From positions 1 to 26,303 of the forward strand of contig JANMCN010000250.1 in the NCBI GenBank assembly GCA_031361295.1: a DNA stretch of 26,303 bases. Direction: 5' to 3'. Under the pieces are notes generated by a model. That model was not told where the DNA came from. It did no database searches and saw nothing but the letters and a program-made list of their open reading frames with translations. Origin of the DNA: JALZOC01 sp031361295. Lineage in GTDB: Bacteria; Acidobacteriota; Vicinamibacteria; Vicinamibacterales; 2-12-FULL-66-21. Position numbers and translations under genes: made by a program. Of this stretch, positions 7,428 to 16,044 are shown one piece after another; positions within the stretch are counted from its first letter, which is position 1; every line of letters begins with the position of its first letter.

Positions 7428-8948
7428 ATGAAACGTTCAATTATCCGCTGGACGACGACCCTGGCGACAGCTGCGTTACTCGGCCTGCCCGCGGTCGGAA
7501 GCGCGCAGTCGCCCTCGACGACGCCGCCACGAACCACTCCGCAACCGCCGGGCCAGCAGCCGACGCCCGAGCCCCCGAGCAAGACGCCGCCGACCCAACC
7601 CATGCGGCCGTCACCCGAGCCACCGGCCCAGCCCACTCCGCAGCCTGCAGCCGAACCGCCGGCACAGCCGACGACCAGTCCGACGGTTGCGGAACCGACA
7701 GCCTCGACCGCGACACCGCCCTCTGCCTCCGCGCAGAGTGAGCAGGCATCGCCGGAGGAGCACCTGCGGCTGGCGAGGACTGCACTCGACGCCATCCCTG
7801 CCGGTTCGGTGAACGGCCCGGCCAAGACACAGCTCGCGGAATTGAAGCGCCACATGACGGCGCTCACCCGCTCCTCGGCGACCCCGGCCACGAACGCGAC
7901 GGCGGGAAGCGCCGGGGCCACCCAGAACGGCGCGGCTTCCCCCGCCGCCGGAAACGCGAACTGGGGCACCGAAGTCGCGGCGATGGACAAGCTGCTGACC
8001 GACCTTCTCGGGAGCGGGGCTGAATCCCCCACCGGCGACAGCAAGACGGCAGGCGCCGTCGGCGCGGCCGGGACATCCGGAACCGCAGCGGCGACGCCGA
8101 CCGCTGGTACCGCTGGCAAGGCCGGCAGCGCGAGCGCCAAATCCTCGACACCTCTGGACGACTCGACGCGGACACGTCTGACGGAAGTGCGCACACATCT
8201 CACCGCATATGCGGCAGCGAAGGCCGGATCGGCGACCGCGACGCCGAAGAGTGGAGACGCGACCGGTGTTGCGGCCACTCCAGGCGCCGGCACGCCGTCG
8301 TCCACCAGCGCGACGGCGACGGCCGCTCCGAATGCGGGCAGCCCGCAGGCCGCGGCAGCGATGCCACCTGCGACGACCGCCACGCCGACGAGCGCCTCGG
8401 CGACCGGAAGCTCCGCATCTTCGCCTGCCCCCGCACAGCCTGCGGGACAGGTGGATGAAGAACTGGCCCGGAAGTCCCTGACGGCCGCGCGCGACACATT
8501 GAGCCAGTTGACCCAGCTGCCGGCCGCAGGCCAGTTGACGGGAGAGGCGCGCACCCAGGTTGCGCAGCTCATCTCGAACTTCAACGAACTGATCACGACC
8601 CAGGTCCAGTGGCGCGCGAGTTATGCAAAGGTCGCTGTCAACCTGAATGCGCTGCTCGGCCCAGACAACACGGATGCGGCGGCCATCGGCAGCGCAAGCA
8701 CGGCTCCCGCGGCCAGCCCGAACACCGTTGCGACGGGAAGCACCGCGGCATCGTCCGAGGCGGGTGCGGCCGGCACGAGCGGAACCTCGGTAACCGGCGC
8801 CGCAGCACAGCCGGGCACGACGGCCGGAGCCGTGGGTACGTCGGGCGCGGCGACCCCGCAGATCGATCCGGCCATCCGCGCGAAGCTCGTCGAGCTGCGG
8901 CGGAACCTCGTGGCCTTCGAGAAGGCGTCAGGCGGCGCCGAGAAATAG
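7428..8948 (+). CDS. Secreted Pro/Ala/Thr-rich protein with internally duplicated helical modules
   Basis: I do not recognise a named family. The 506-residue product begins with a clear signal peptide (cut after about VGSA, residue 26), then a Pro/Thr/Gln-rich stretch (28-105) of the kind that spans cell wall or periplasm. Two similar units follow, separated by Ala/Thr/Gly-rich linkers. Unit 1 has an amphipathic helical block at 108-195 ending in MDKLLTDLLG, then a short block at 243-266. Unit 2 has 342-411 ending in VAVNLNALLG, then 479-502. The short blocks RLTEVRTHLTAY and KLVELRRNLVAF align directly. There is no cysteine and no catalytic motif. AAGGAG sits 5 bases before the ATG, which is chosen over an in-frame start at 7359 because it begins the signal peptide. 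A sigma-54 promoter match lies upstream and an intrinsic terminator downstream, so the gene is probably monocistronic. A structural or surface role is a guess. Confidence 0.85.
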   Translation: MKRSIIRWTTTLATAALLGLPAVGSAQSPSTTPPRTTPQPPGQQPTPEPPSKTPPTQPMRPSPEPPAQPTPQPAAEPPAQPTTSPTVAEPTASTATPPSASAQSEQASPEEHLRLARTALDAIPAGSVNGPAKTQLAELKRHMTALTRSSATPATNATAGSAGATQNGAASPAAGNANWGTEVAAMDKLLTDLLGSGAESPTGDSKTAGAVGAAGTSGTAAATPTAGTAGKAGSASAKSSTPLDDSTRTRLTEVRTHLTAYAAAKAGSATATPKSGDATGVAATPGAGTPSSTSATATAAPNAGSPQAAAAMPPATTATPTSASATGSSASSPAPAQPAGQVDEELARKSLTAARDTLSQLTQLPAAGQLTGEARTQVAQLISNFNELITTQVQWRASYAKVAVNLNALLGPDNTDAAAIGSASTAPAASPNTVATGSTAASSEAGAAGTSGTSVTGAAAQPGTTAGAVGTSGAATPQIDPAIRAKLVELRRNLVAFEKASGGAEK

Positions 8949-8977
8949 CGCCGACACGCTCTGAATCGACGACGGAC

Positions 8978-9011
8978 GGGGCAGGGCTTCACGCCCTTCC
9001 CCGTTTTTTTT
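8978..9011 (+). terminator. Intrinsic terminator
   Basis: A 10-bp stem with one mismatch (8978-8987 with 8993-9002, 5-base loop) is followed after one G by eight T. It ends the transcript of the Pro/Ala/Thr-rich protein gene. Confidence 0.88.
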
Positions 9012-9099
9012 GCGCGGACCGGCTGCTTTTTACCTGTCTTGGTTCAGTCCAACATTGGTAGACTTGCGTCCGCAAATTCGGTTTCTCGAGGAGGCTTGC

Positions 9100-9447
9100 A
9101 TGCGGAAGACGATGGCGGCGCTCACGGCAGCGCTGGTGATGACGGCGGCGCCGGCAATGGCGGCGGACTCGTGGAAGGGGCAGATCAGCGATGCGATGTG
9201 CGCCGCGAAACATGCCGACGGCGAACATGGCACGAAGAAAATGACGGATCAGCAGTGCGTCGACGCGTGCGTGAAGGGCGGCGCCAAATACGTGTTCGTC
9301 GGCGACGGCGACAAGGTCTACAAAATCGCGAACCAGAACTTCGCCGGCCTGAAGGCGCATGCCGGCCACAGCGTGACTGTCAGCGGGACGATGAAGGACG
9401 ACACGCTCACGATCGCGAAGATCGATATGCCCGCAGCGAAAAAGTAG
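9100..9447 (+). CDS. Small secreted Cys/His protein (DUF5818-like)
   Basis: The 115-residue protein has a signal peptide cut after AMA (about residue 21). The mature part begins with WKGQISDAMCAAKHADGEH and a QQCVDACVKGGAKYVFV segment, giving Cys34, His38, His43, Cys53 and Cys57. It ends with a beta-rich stretch, AGHSVTVSGTMKDDTLTIAKI, that resembles a small OB-like fold. The pattern recalls small exported proteins annotated as DUF5818 in Acidobacteriota; this is from memory and unverified. The clustered Cys and His could bind a metal or form a disulfide. GAGGAGG lies 5 bases before the ATG, a strong site. Its stop is one base from the stop of the convergent protease gene. Confidence 0.85.
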   Translation: MRKTMAALTAALVMTAAPAMAADSWKGQISDAMCAAKHADGEHGTKKMTDQQCVDACVKGGAKYVFVGDGDKVYKIANQNFAGLKAHAGHSVTVSGTMKDDTLTIAKIDMPAAKK

Positions 9448-9448
9448 G

Positions 9449-11749
9449 TCAGCGGACCTGCACGTGATCGAACTCGGCGAGGCTGGTGGCTGTCGAGACA
9501 TGGCTCGACACCGCCAGCCCTGCCATGACCTGTTTCCCCATCTGGATCGTTTCCGAGCCTGCCGACATCCACGTCACCCCGTCGAAGGATCGGAAGGCCT
9601 CCAGCACGCTCCCTCGCCGTCGCAGTTTGAGCCACTGAGGCGCGGCGTCGGTGCCGGCGGAAGTGCTGCCGCTCTTGCCGCCGCGAGCCGGTCTCCACTG
9701 GAAGGCAGCGCCTTTACCCCAGGAGACCAGCATGAACGCGTGTGGCGACGCCGGGTCCAGCGTTTCTCGGATCATGATCCCCGCCTTGGACCACGGCCGC
9801 ACGCCTCGGAGACCGGCGACCCGGGCCACGATTTCGCCATCACCCGACAGCGGTAACCACGCGAAGTGGAAGGCATCCGCATCGTTCCAGATATCTCCGC
9901 CTCCGCCTTGCACGCGGATCGTCGTCTCGGTCGCGTGCAGCGACCCTTTCACACCGACGGCGCCGACATCCGCGTGCGCCCATGCGGGCGCGGGCACGAC
10001 CGAAACGTTCGAGAAGACCGCCGTGGCCTTCGCGACGGGATCGTGGCTCGAGAGTGCGAGGCCGGCGAACACCTGTTCGCCCATCTTGATCGTGTCCGTC
10101 CCGACGAGCCGCCAAGCCCCCCCGTCGATCGAGGCATACGCGGAAATACGGGTGCCGCGCCGCGACAGCCGGAGCCAGCGCGGCGCCGTGCCAGGGCCGC
10201 CGTCGGTTGTCGTGGTCAGCCCGTCCTGCACGGTGCGGCGCTGGAAGGCCAGCCCCTTCCCGCCGGACACCAGCATGAATGCGTGCGGCGCGCCCGGATC
10301 TGCCGATCCGCGAATCATGATCCCGGCCTTGGTCCAGAGCCTGGGAGCCGCGAGCGAGTCGATGCGCGCGGTCACGTCGCCATCGCCGCTGAGGGTCCGC
10401 GAGACGAACTGCAGTTCGTCGCTGGTGCCCCACACGTCGCGCCCCGCGGCCGTCACCGTGTAGATGCCGCTTCGTTCGGCCGCGTCCCCGGTGATGGCGC
10501 CGCCGATCGCGGTAGCGGCCCAGCCGAGCGGCAGCACGCCGCGCAGGGTCGGCGCATACAGGGTCTGGATTGCGTGGATGTCCTCGTCCGAGGGGCCCTG
10601 GACGATCCCGTGATAGATGGGGTACATCACCGCCGCCGGATTCGTCGAGTGGGCCAGTCCGAGACTGTGTCCGGACTCGTGGAGCGCGACGCTGAAGATG
10701 TCGTACCGGCTCGGATCCCCCACACCCCAGGTGTAGGCATCGTTGAAGTGGATGTCGCCGGCAATCGGCTCGGGCACCGCGGGCGCGGGGAAGAACGCGT
10801 GGGCCAGCACCTCGGGCGCGAAGGGGAACCCGTCCCCGTGGTCGCGCGGCCCCCAGAGGACTGTGGCGGACCGTGTCTCGTTGGCGCGGGCTGCCGGTCG
10901 CCATCGCACGTCGACATATTTCGACCACTCGGTGAGCGCCCGCGCGATCTCGATGCCCTGCTGCGACGGGCCCAAGTCGCGGGATCCCGCGAGCAAGTAG
11001 TACGACAGATCGACCGACTTGAGACCGCTCCCGTCCCACCCGTCGCCAACGGTCGCGTAGTTGGCGACGAGACCCTGCGGACTGACGAGCCCTTCGCAGA
11101 GCAGCGCGCCCCCGGCAATGAGATCCGTGGTTGCCGGGTAGATCCAGGCGACCGCGTCATCGGACGCGAGCGCTTCGACTGCCGTGCGATCCGTGGGGAT
11201 GGCCGCCATGTACGCGGGCAGCGCCCGCGAGGGCACGGGTGCCGTCCCGGCATCACCAAGGCGTTCGACGACCGTTTCGGCGGTGGCATCCGGATGGAAC
11301 TCCACGATCGTCAGGGGATACACCGGGAAGTCGCGGGCGATGTCGCTTGATGAATCCACGCTGAGCTTATCCGCCGGCGTGAGTTCCCCGACCCAGCGTG
11401 CGCGGGGCACCGACGCGATGTCGAGCTCCGCGGGCGCCGACACCGCGACAGTGTTCTCTGGCACGTACCTGAGCGGCACCGCACCGGCGGCTCTGAGGGC
11501 GGCAAAGTCGGCGCCCGAGAGCGGTCCGCTGAACTGGATCAGCAGGTGCCGTCGAGGAGGTGCCGCGATCCGGGCCATGCTGCGCGGCTGAAGCCGGGCC
11601 TGGCCGGCCTGGCTCTGCCTGCGCACGTTACCCGCAGGCACGAAGGTTCGGCCCCGCAAGCGAACCGGCGCGGGTGCCTGGGCAGATGGAAATGTCGTGA
11701 CGCTGGCCAGGATGCAGGCGAGGCCGGCAAGTCGAACGAAAGCCTTCAT
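9449..11749 (-). CDS. Secreted metzincin (matrixin-like) metalloprotease with two C-terminal beta-sandwich repeats
   Basis: The 766-residue protein starts with a signal peptide (cut after about PSAQA). A pro-region of roughly 40-215 follows. The catalytic domain then carries HESGHSLGLAHS, the full HExxHxxGxxH zinc motif with His357, Glu358, His361 and His367. AAVMYP with Met375 gives the Met-turn, so this is a metzincin closest to peptidase family M10. Two repeats of about 175 residues fill the C-terminus (about 407-585 and 586-766). Each has W(T/S)KAGIMIR, DP-x-(A/S)-PHAFMLVS and a TI-x-MG-(E/K)-QV motif, like DUF1349/concanavalin-type sandwiches that may bind glycan or substrate. Outside the signal peptide the only cysteine is Cys218, just before the catalytic domain, a possible cysteine switch. 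The start at 11749 is chosen for its signal peptide; no ribosome site is visible. It is divergent from the propeller/M28 gene. Confidence 0.92.
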   Translation of the reverse strand: MKAFVRLAGLACILASVTTFPSAQAPAPVRLRGRTFVPAGNVRRQSQAGQARLQPRSMARIAAPPRRHLLIQFSGPLSGADFAALRAAGAVPLRYVPENTVAVSAPAELDIASVPRARWVGELTPADKLSVDSSSDIARDFPVYPLTIVEFHPDATAETVVERLGDAGTAPVPSRALPAYMAAIPTDRTAVEALASDDAVAWIYPATTDLIAGGALLCEGLVSPQGLVANYATVGDGWDGSGLKSVDLSYYLLAGSRDLGPSQQGIEIARALTEWSKYVDVRWRPAARANETRSATVLWGPRDHGDGFPFAPEVLAHAFFPAPAVPEPIAGDIHFNDAYTWGVGDPSRYDIFSVALHESGHSLGLAHSTNPAAVMYPIYHGIVQGPSDEDIHAIQTLYAPTLRGVLPLGWAATAIGGAITGDAAERSGIYTVTAAGRDVWGTSDELQFVSRTLSGDGDVTARIDSLAAPRLWTKAGIMIRGSADPGAPHAFMLVSGGKGLAFQRRTVQDGLTTTTDGGPGTAPRWLRLSRRGTRISAYASIDGGAWRLVGTDTIKMGEQVFAGLALSSHDPVAKATAVFSNVSVVPAPAWAHADVGAVGVKGSLHATETTIRVQGGGGDIWNDADAFHFAWLPLSGDGEIVARVAGLRGVRPWSKAGIMIRETLDPASPHAFMLVSWGKGAAFQWRPARGGKSGSTSAGTDAAPQWLKLRRRGSVLEAFRSFDGVTWMSAGSETIQMGKQVMAGLAVSSHVSTATSLAEFDHVQVR

Positions 11750-11948
11750 TGCTGAACAGTTCTGCAACCGACGTTCCGACACCGAAGAGCCGGCCCTTGC
11801 CGGTCGCCACGATTCGCTCAACGCTGTCAACCTCAATAAACTAGGTGGCTTGGAGACCGGCCTGGATCGACGGGCACTTCCAGCTCGACAATGGTCGTTC
11901 TACGCTAGGGGTGCCGGGCGAACCCTAAAAGGACAAAGTACTTCCCGC

Positions 11949-14495
11949 ATGAGAAACCTGTTCGCTCTGGCGGCAGTGCTCGCCGTCGTGTTCGGGATCC
12001 CGGTTGCCGGGCGGACCTCGGACACGCCTCTCCAGACCGCGAACCTCGCGTGGGAGCGCGGCGACTACGTCGCGGCGCTGGAGACATACCTCAGGCTGCT
12101 GGATTCATCGGGGGACAAGTCCGAGCTGGATGCCATCGCACTGCAGACGGGCGAACTGTACCGGACGACGGAGCTCACGACCGACGGAGCGGCCCCGCGG
12201 TTCTCGCCGGACGGCCGCACGCTCCTGTACGAAACAGGGAGTGGGTTGCGTCGGAGCATTCGAGTCCTTCCTGCTGACGGATCAACCACACCGGTGTCCG
12301 AGCTTCGCGGGTTCGGCGGCGTGTATTCGCCGGACGGCGGGAAGGTGGCCTACCTGACGGTGACGCCCACCGACGAACTGACGCGCGCGGACGCGATGGT
12401 GGACGAGGGTCCGCCGGGCGACCGTGCCCGGCGTCAGGCCGCCTTCAACGACCTCGTGGCCGCGGCCGCCCGCGTGGTCGTGCGCGACCTGGGCCTTCGG
12501 CACGAGTCGGAGCTGCCGCTGACCGGATTCACCAAGACCCAACTGGCGTTCGGAGCGGGCGGTGTCTGGTTTGCCGGGCGAGGCCCCGGTGACCAGGCGC
12601 GTCAAATCTACGAAGTGACGGAGAGCGGACGGGCCGCGGGGCGAACCGCCGGACCGGCGGATCATGTGATCGTCGGCATGAACGCAACCGGCACGGCCCT
12701 GCTCTGCGCTCCGCGCCAGCCGTCGGGCGCCGCGGCGCCTCAGCTCGCGACGTCCAGGACCTTCGGGATCATCGCCATGAGCACCGGGCGTATGACCACG
12801 GTCGCGGGCTTTGCCCCGGCGTTTTCGGGCGATGGCGGAACGCTGACCTACATCGCCGGCGAAACCGATGGCTATCGCCTGATGGCCGCTCCCACGGAGG
12901 ACCCTGGCCGTGCACTCGTCGTGCGGTCAGGACACGAGCCGCTTGACGCACCGGCGCTCACGCGCGACGGCACGCGGCTCGCCTTCCAGATGATGACCAA
13001 CGACGACTGGGAGATTTACACCATCCTACGCGACGGCGCGGCGCAGCGCCGCGTCACGCGCGAGATCCAGCACGACGTGCTCCCGGTGTTCCTGGGTCCC
13101 GACCGGCTCCTCGCCGCCATCGGAGAGCCCCGCCACCGGCGCTCCTTCCTGTACGATCTGTCGACGATGACGCGTACTCGTCTGTTCCACAACAACACGG
13201 TGCGCACGATTGCGCCGGAGTATTCGTGGCAGCCGAACGCCGACGGGACCAGGGTGCTGGTGACGGCCGAACGCGACGGCGACACGGTCTCGCCCGACCG
13301 CGGAGTGTACCTCGTTGACCTGACGCGGGAGGTGACACGCGACGAACTACGGACGCGCATCCGCACGAGCCTCGAGCGCGAGCGGGATCTCCGCAGCCGG
13401 GCAGTACGCATGTACGCCCCGATCGCCCGGGCGGTGGCGGCGATCACGTCGCAGGCTTCCGTCGAACGGATCTTCGGCTACGAGAGCGCCCTGTTCGCGT
13501 TCGATACGAAGTTCGTGACGCAGCCGGGAAATGCCCGGGCCGCCACCTTTCTCTTCGACACGTACGCGTCATTCGGCTACGCACCGCAGTACCAGACGTT
13601 CGAATACCGGCTCCCGACCGGCGCAACCGGCCGGACGGCCAACGTCGTCGCCACACTGCCCGGCACCGACAATCCGGATCTGATCTACGTCGTCAGCAGC
13701 CACTACGACTCGGCGCTGGTGAGCCCGGGCGCCGACGACGACTCGTCGGGCACCGCCGCCCTGCTCGAGACCGCCAGGCTGCTCGCGGCGCACCCGCAGC
13801 CGGCCACGATCGTCTTCGCCTCGTTCACCGGCGAGGAAGCAGGACTGTTCGGCAGCCGCGAATTCGTCCGCCGCGCCGTCGCGGACCGGATGCACGTTGT
13901 CGGCGCGCTGAACAACGACATGGTCGGGTGGGCGAACGACGAGCGGCTCGACGACACCATCCGCTATTCCAATGCGGGCATCCGCGACGTGGAGCACGCC
14001 GCCGCGATGCAGTTCTCGCGGCTCATCACCTACGACGCGCACTATTACAAGGGGACCGACGCGGCTGCCTACTACGAAACGTTCGGCGATATCGTGGGAG
14101 GCATCGGCTCCTACCCGGTCCTCGGCAGCCCGCACTACCACCAGCCGCACGATCTGCTGGAGACCATCAACCATCAGCTGGTGACGGAAGTGGCGAAGAC
14201 GACGGCCGCGACCGTGATGCTGCTGGCGTCGAGCCCGTCGAGGATCGGCGGGCTCCAGGTCGCGTCTTTCAGCGAGGGCACCGCGGCGCTCTCGTGGACC
14301 GCAAGCCCTGAACGGACCGTCACCGGCTATCTGCTTGCGTGGCGCGACGCCCCGGCCGGTGACTCGAAACAGATGCGCGTGACCGCTCCGTCCGCGCGGG
14401 TGCGTGGCCTCGCACCCGGCACCGAAATCTCGGTGAAGGCCGTCAACGCAAAAGGGATGGACGGATGGGACTGGTCGAGGATCGTGGTCCGGTGA
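11949..14495 (+). CDS. Secreted beta-propeller / M28 zinc peptidase / fibronectin-III fusion
   Basis: The 848-residue protein has a signal peptide (about 1-20). A short helical region at about 27-65 looks TPR-like. A TolB/PD40-type propeller (about 70-460) follows, with repeated blades such as APRFSPDGRTLLYE and GGVYSPDGGKVAYL. An M28 peptidase domain spans about 500-765 and keeps all zinc ligands: His585 (SSHYDS), Asp597 (GADDDSSG), Glu629/Glu630 (TGEEAGLFGS), Asp657 (NNDMVGW) and His731 (PHYHQPHD). A fibronectin-III-like domain closes the protein at about 766-848. By family the M28 domain removes N-terminal residues from peptides; the propeller may recognise the substrate or gate access. 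The ATG at 11949 begins the signal peptide and is preferred over the in-frame ATG at 11697, which would overlap the divergent protease. Its stop nearly abuts that of the next convergent gene. Confidence 0.93.
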   Translation: MRNLFALAAVLAVVFGIPVAGRTSDTPLQTANLAWERGDYVAALETYLRLLDSSGDKSELDAIALQTGELYRTTELTTDGAAPRFSPDGRTLLYETGSGLRRSIRVLPADGSTTPVSELRGFGGVYSPDGGKVAYLTVTPTDELTRADAMVDEGPPGDRARRQAAFNDLVAAAARVVVRDLGLRHESELPLTGFTKTQLAFGAGGVWFAGRGPGDQARQIYEVTESGRAAGRTAGPADHVIVGMNATGTALLCAPRQPSGAAAPQLATSRTFGIIAMSTGRMTTVAGFAPAFSGDGGTLTYIAGETDGYRLMAAPTEDPGRALVVRSGHEPLDAPALTRDGTRLAFQMMTNDDWEIYTILRDGAAQRRVTREIQHDVLPVFLGPDRLLAAIGEPRHRRSFLYDLSTMTRTRLFHNNTVRTIAPEYSWQPNADGTRVLVTAERDGDTVSPDRGVYLVDLTREVTRDELRTRIRTSLERERDLRSRAVRMYAPIARAVAAITSQASVERIFGYESALFAFDTKFVTQPGNARAATFLFDTYASFGYAPQYQTFEYRLPTGATGRTANVVATLPGTDNPDLIYVVSSHYDSALVSPGADDDSSGTAALLETARLLAAHPQPATIVFASFTGEEAGLFGSREFVRRAVADRMHVVGALNNDMVGWANDERLDDTIRYSNAGIRDVEHAAAMQFSRLITYDAHYYKGTDAAAYYETFGDIVGGIGSYPVLGSPHYHQPHDLLETINHQLVTEVAKTTAATVMLLASSPSRIGGLQVASFSEGTAALSWTASPERTVTGYLLAWRDAPAGDSKQMRVTAPSARVRGLAPGTEISVKAVNAKGMDGWDWSRIVVR

Positions 14496-14498
14496 CGG

Positions 14499-15476
14499 CT
14501 ACTGCGGGCACGAGCCTGCAGCGTACTGCACCGCGGTTTCGACCGTCCGCGGCGTCGGGCGCGTGACGGCGTATCCCTCGCGGTCGTACCCGGACAGCTC
14601 GTAGATCCAGTACGACTTCCCGCCGACCCGCATGAGGCCGAACGGCACGGTGAAGATGTCGTCCATGCGATCGCAATACGTCACCCGCGCGGCCAGCTCG
14701 GTCCAGTGCTGGCCGTCCGGGCCCTGCATGATCCAGCCGGTGGCCGACGAAATCAGTCCACAGTTTCCGTCCGACCGGAGCGGCGGATAGCGCTTGACCG
14801 CCTGGAACCGGTACGCGGTCCAGCCCTCGGCGTCCATGGGCGCTTTGTAGAGTGCTTCGAGGGCGACCGGCACCTTGCGGCGCTCGCTGCGGGGAAACGG
14901 ATGTTTCCAATCCGTAAACGCGCCGGCCGCGGCCGTTTCGGCGCCGTCGAACGGCTCGACGAGCAGCAGCGCGCTCGCAGCCCATTCGGGAGAAACCTGC
15001 GGGACCGCCGCGATCGGCTCGACCACCGCCGCGCCGGACACGACCACGCCGTCCTTTGGAAAGGCATCGCTTGCGGGCGGGGGGACGGGAAGGGCGGAGA
15101 CGTAATCGGACCGAAGCCCGACGCGCGGCGAACACCTGATCCGGACACTCGCCGGACGCTCGAGACGGACCTGCCCGCGGCGTTCCCCGCTCACCCACAA
15201 CGTCATCGCCTCGAATGGGCCGGGCTTTCCCCACCATTTCGCGGGCACGGCGCCGAGGGACTCGGGCACCTTGGGGATGCGGAGGTCGGCCGGCCACGGC
15301 GATGTCCACTCGCGCCCGTCGAACGCCGCAAACGGGGTCACGATCCCGTCGCGGCGAAGGAGCCCAATGGTGAAGGGATCGGGTGCGGCAGGCTTCCGCG
15401 CCGGTTGGGCGGACCCGTCGAACCAGGTCATCAGCCAAGCGGTGACGAGGACGAGCGCCCGTGCGAACACGGGCAC
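14499..15476 (-). CDS. Secreted protein of unknown function
   Basis: I do not recognise this 325-residue protein. It starts at a GTG with a signal peptide cut after about GSA (residue 23). The N-terminal part contains FTIGLLRRDGIVTPFAAFDG, a motif that suggests a small beta-structured domain. The C-terminal part contains AYRFQAVKRYPP, CGLISSATGWI, WTELAARVTYCDRM and GKSYWIYELSGYDREGYAV, with three cysteines (C243, C278 and C323 by approximate count). No catalytic motif stands out. The response regulator gene ends 31 bases upstream on the same strand, so the two may be co-transcribed. No ribosome site precedes the GTG. The open frame, signal peptide and absence of a competing frame support a real gene. 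Confidence 0.8.
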   Translation of the reverse strand: MPVFARALVLVTAWLMTWFDGSAQPARKPAAPDPFTIGLLRRDGIVTPFAAFDGREWTSPWPADLRIPKVPESLGAVPAKWWGKPGPFEAMTLWVSGERRGQVRLERPASVRIRCSPRVGLRSDYVSALPVPPPASDAFPKDGVVVSGAAVVEPIAAVPQVSPEWAASALLLVEPFDGAETAAAGAFTDWKHPFPRSERRKVPVALEALYKAPMDAEGWTAYRFQAVKRYPPLRSDGNCGLISSATGWIMQGPDGQHWTELAARVTYCDRMDDIFTVPFGLMRVGGKSYWIYELSGYDREGYAVTRPTPRTVETAVQYAAGSCPQ

Positions 15477-15507
15477 AGTTCTAACATGGAACCGCGCGCG
15501 CGGCGCG

Positions 15508-15936
15508 CTACCGCCTGTCGAGCACTTCGCGGACCTTGGCGAGCAGATCGTCGCGCGAGAACGGCTTGGCGAGAAAATCGCTGGGCATCTCGGTTTCGCC
15601 TGTCCCCGGGTAGCCTGAGACGCAAATCAGCTTCAGCGTCTTCCGCCTCGCACGGAGCGTCTGGGCCAGCTCGGCGCCGCCCATGTACGGCATGCGGAGG
15701 TCGGTCAGCAGCAGGTCGATGGCGTCGCCGTGCTGGTCGAACACCTTGAGGGCTTCCTGCCCGTTGCGGGCCTCGTGGACCGTGTACCCGGCGCGCGCCA
15801 GCGCCTGCGCAAAGAGCTGCCGGACGGCCGGTTCGTCCTCGACGAGGAGGATGGTCTCGCGTGGTCCCGGAGCGGGGGCGGCCGGCTGGTCGGCGGCGGC
15901 GCTGCGGGGCAATCGGGCTGGGTATATGCCGAACAT
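15508..15936 (-). CDS. Single-domain response regulator (receiver only)
   Basis: The 142-residue protein has a 25-residue Ala/Pro-rich lead-in and then one receiver domain. The acidic pocket is VEDE (Glu33, Asp34), the phosphoacceptor is Asp79 in LLLTDLRMPYMGG, the switch residue is Ser107 in CVSGY, and the conserved lysine is Lys124 in FLAKPFS. There is no output domain, so it must act by protein contact or as a phosphate shuttle. The sequence style (TDLRMP, SGYPG) is that of receivers attached to hybrid kinases. The ATG at 15936 is preceded by AAGAGG; a longer start at 16140 would add non-conserved sequence covering the upstream hairpins. No kinase gene is adjacent. Confidence 0.92.
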   Translation of the reverse strand: MFGIYPARLPRSAAADQPAAPAPGPRETILLVEDEPAVRQLFAQALARAGYTVHEARNGQEALKVFDQHGDAIDLLLTDLRMPYMGGAELAQTLRARRKTLKLICVSGYPGTGETEMPSDFLAKPFSRDDLLAKVREVLDRR

Positions 15937-16044
15937 GTCACCTCTTGACCTGATGGACCGCGAGGCTGCTGCAAATGTGCGGCCGCGGGTTGGGCCCGCG
16001 AGCGCCGCCTTTTGCGCAGCGGTGCGTGGGCCGGGTCCGCTCAC

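Noticed and set aside
11825..11830. TTGACA on the minus strand upstream of the metzincin
   Set aside because: No AT-rich -10 box lies 16-18 bases downstream, so a promoter cannot be supported.
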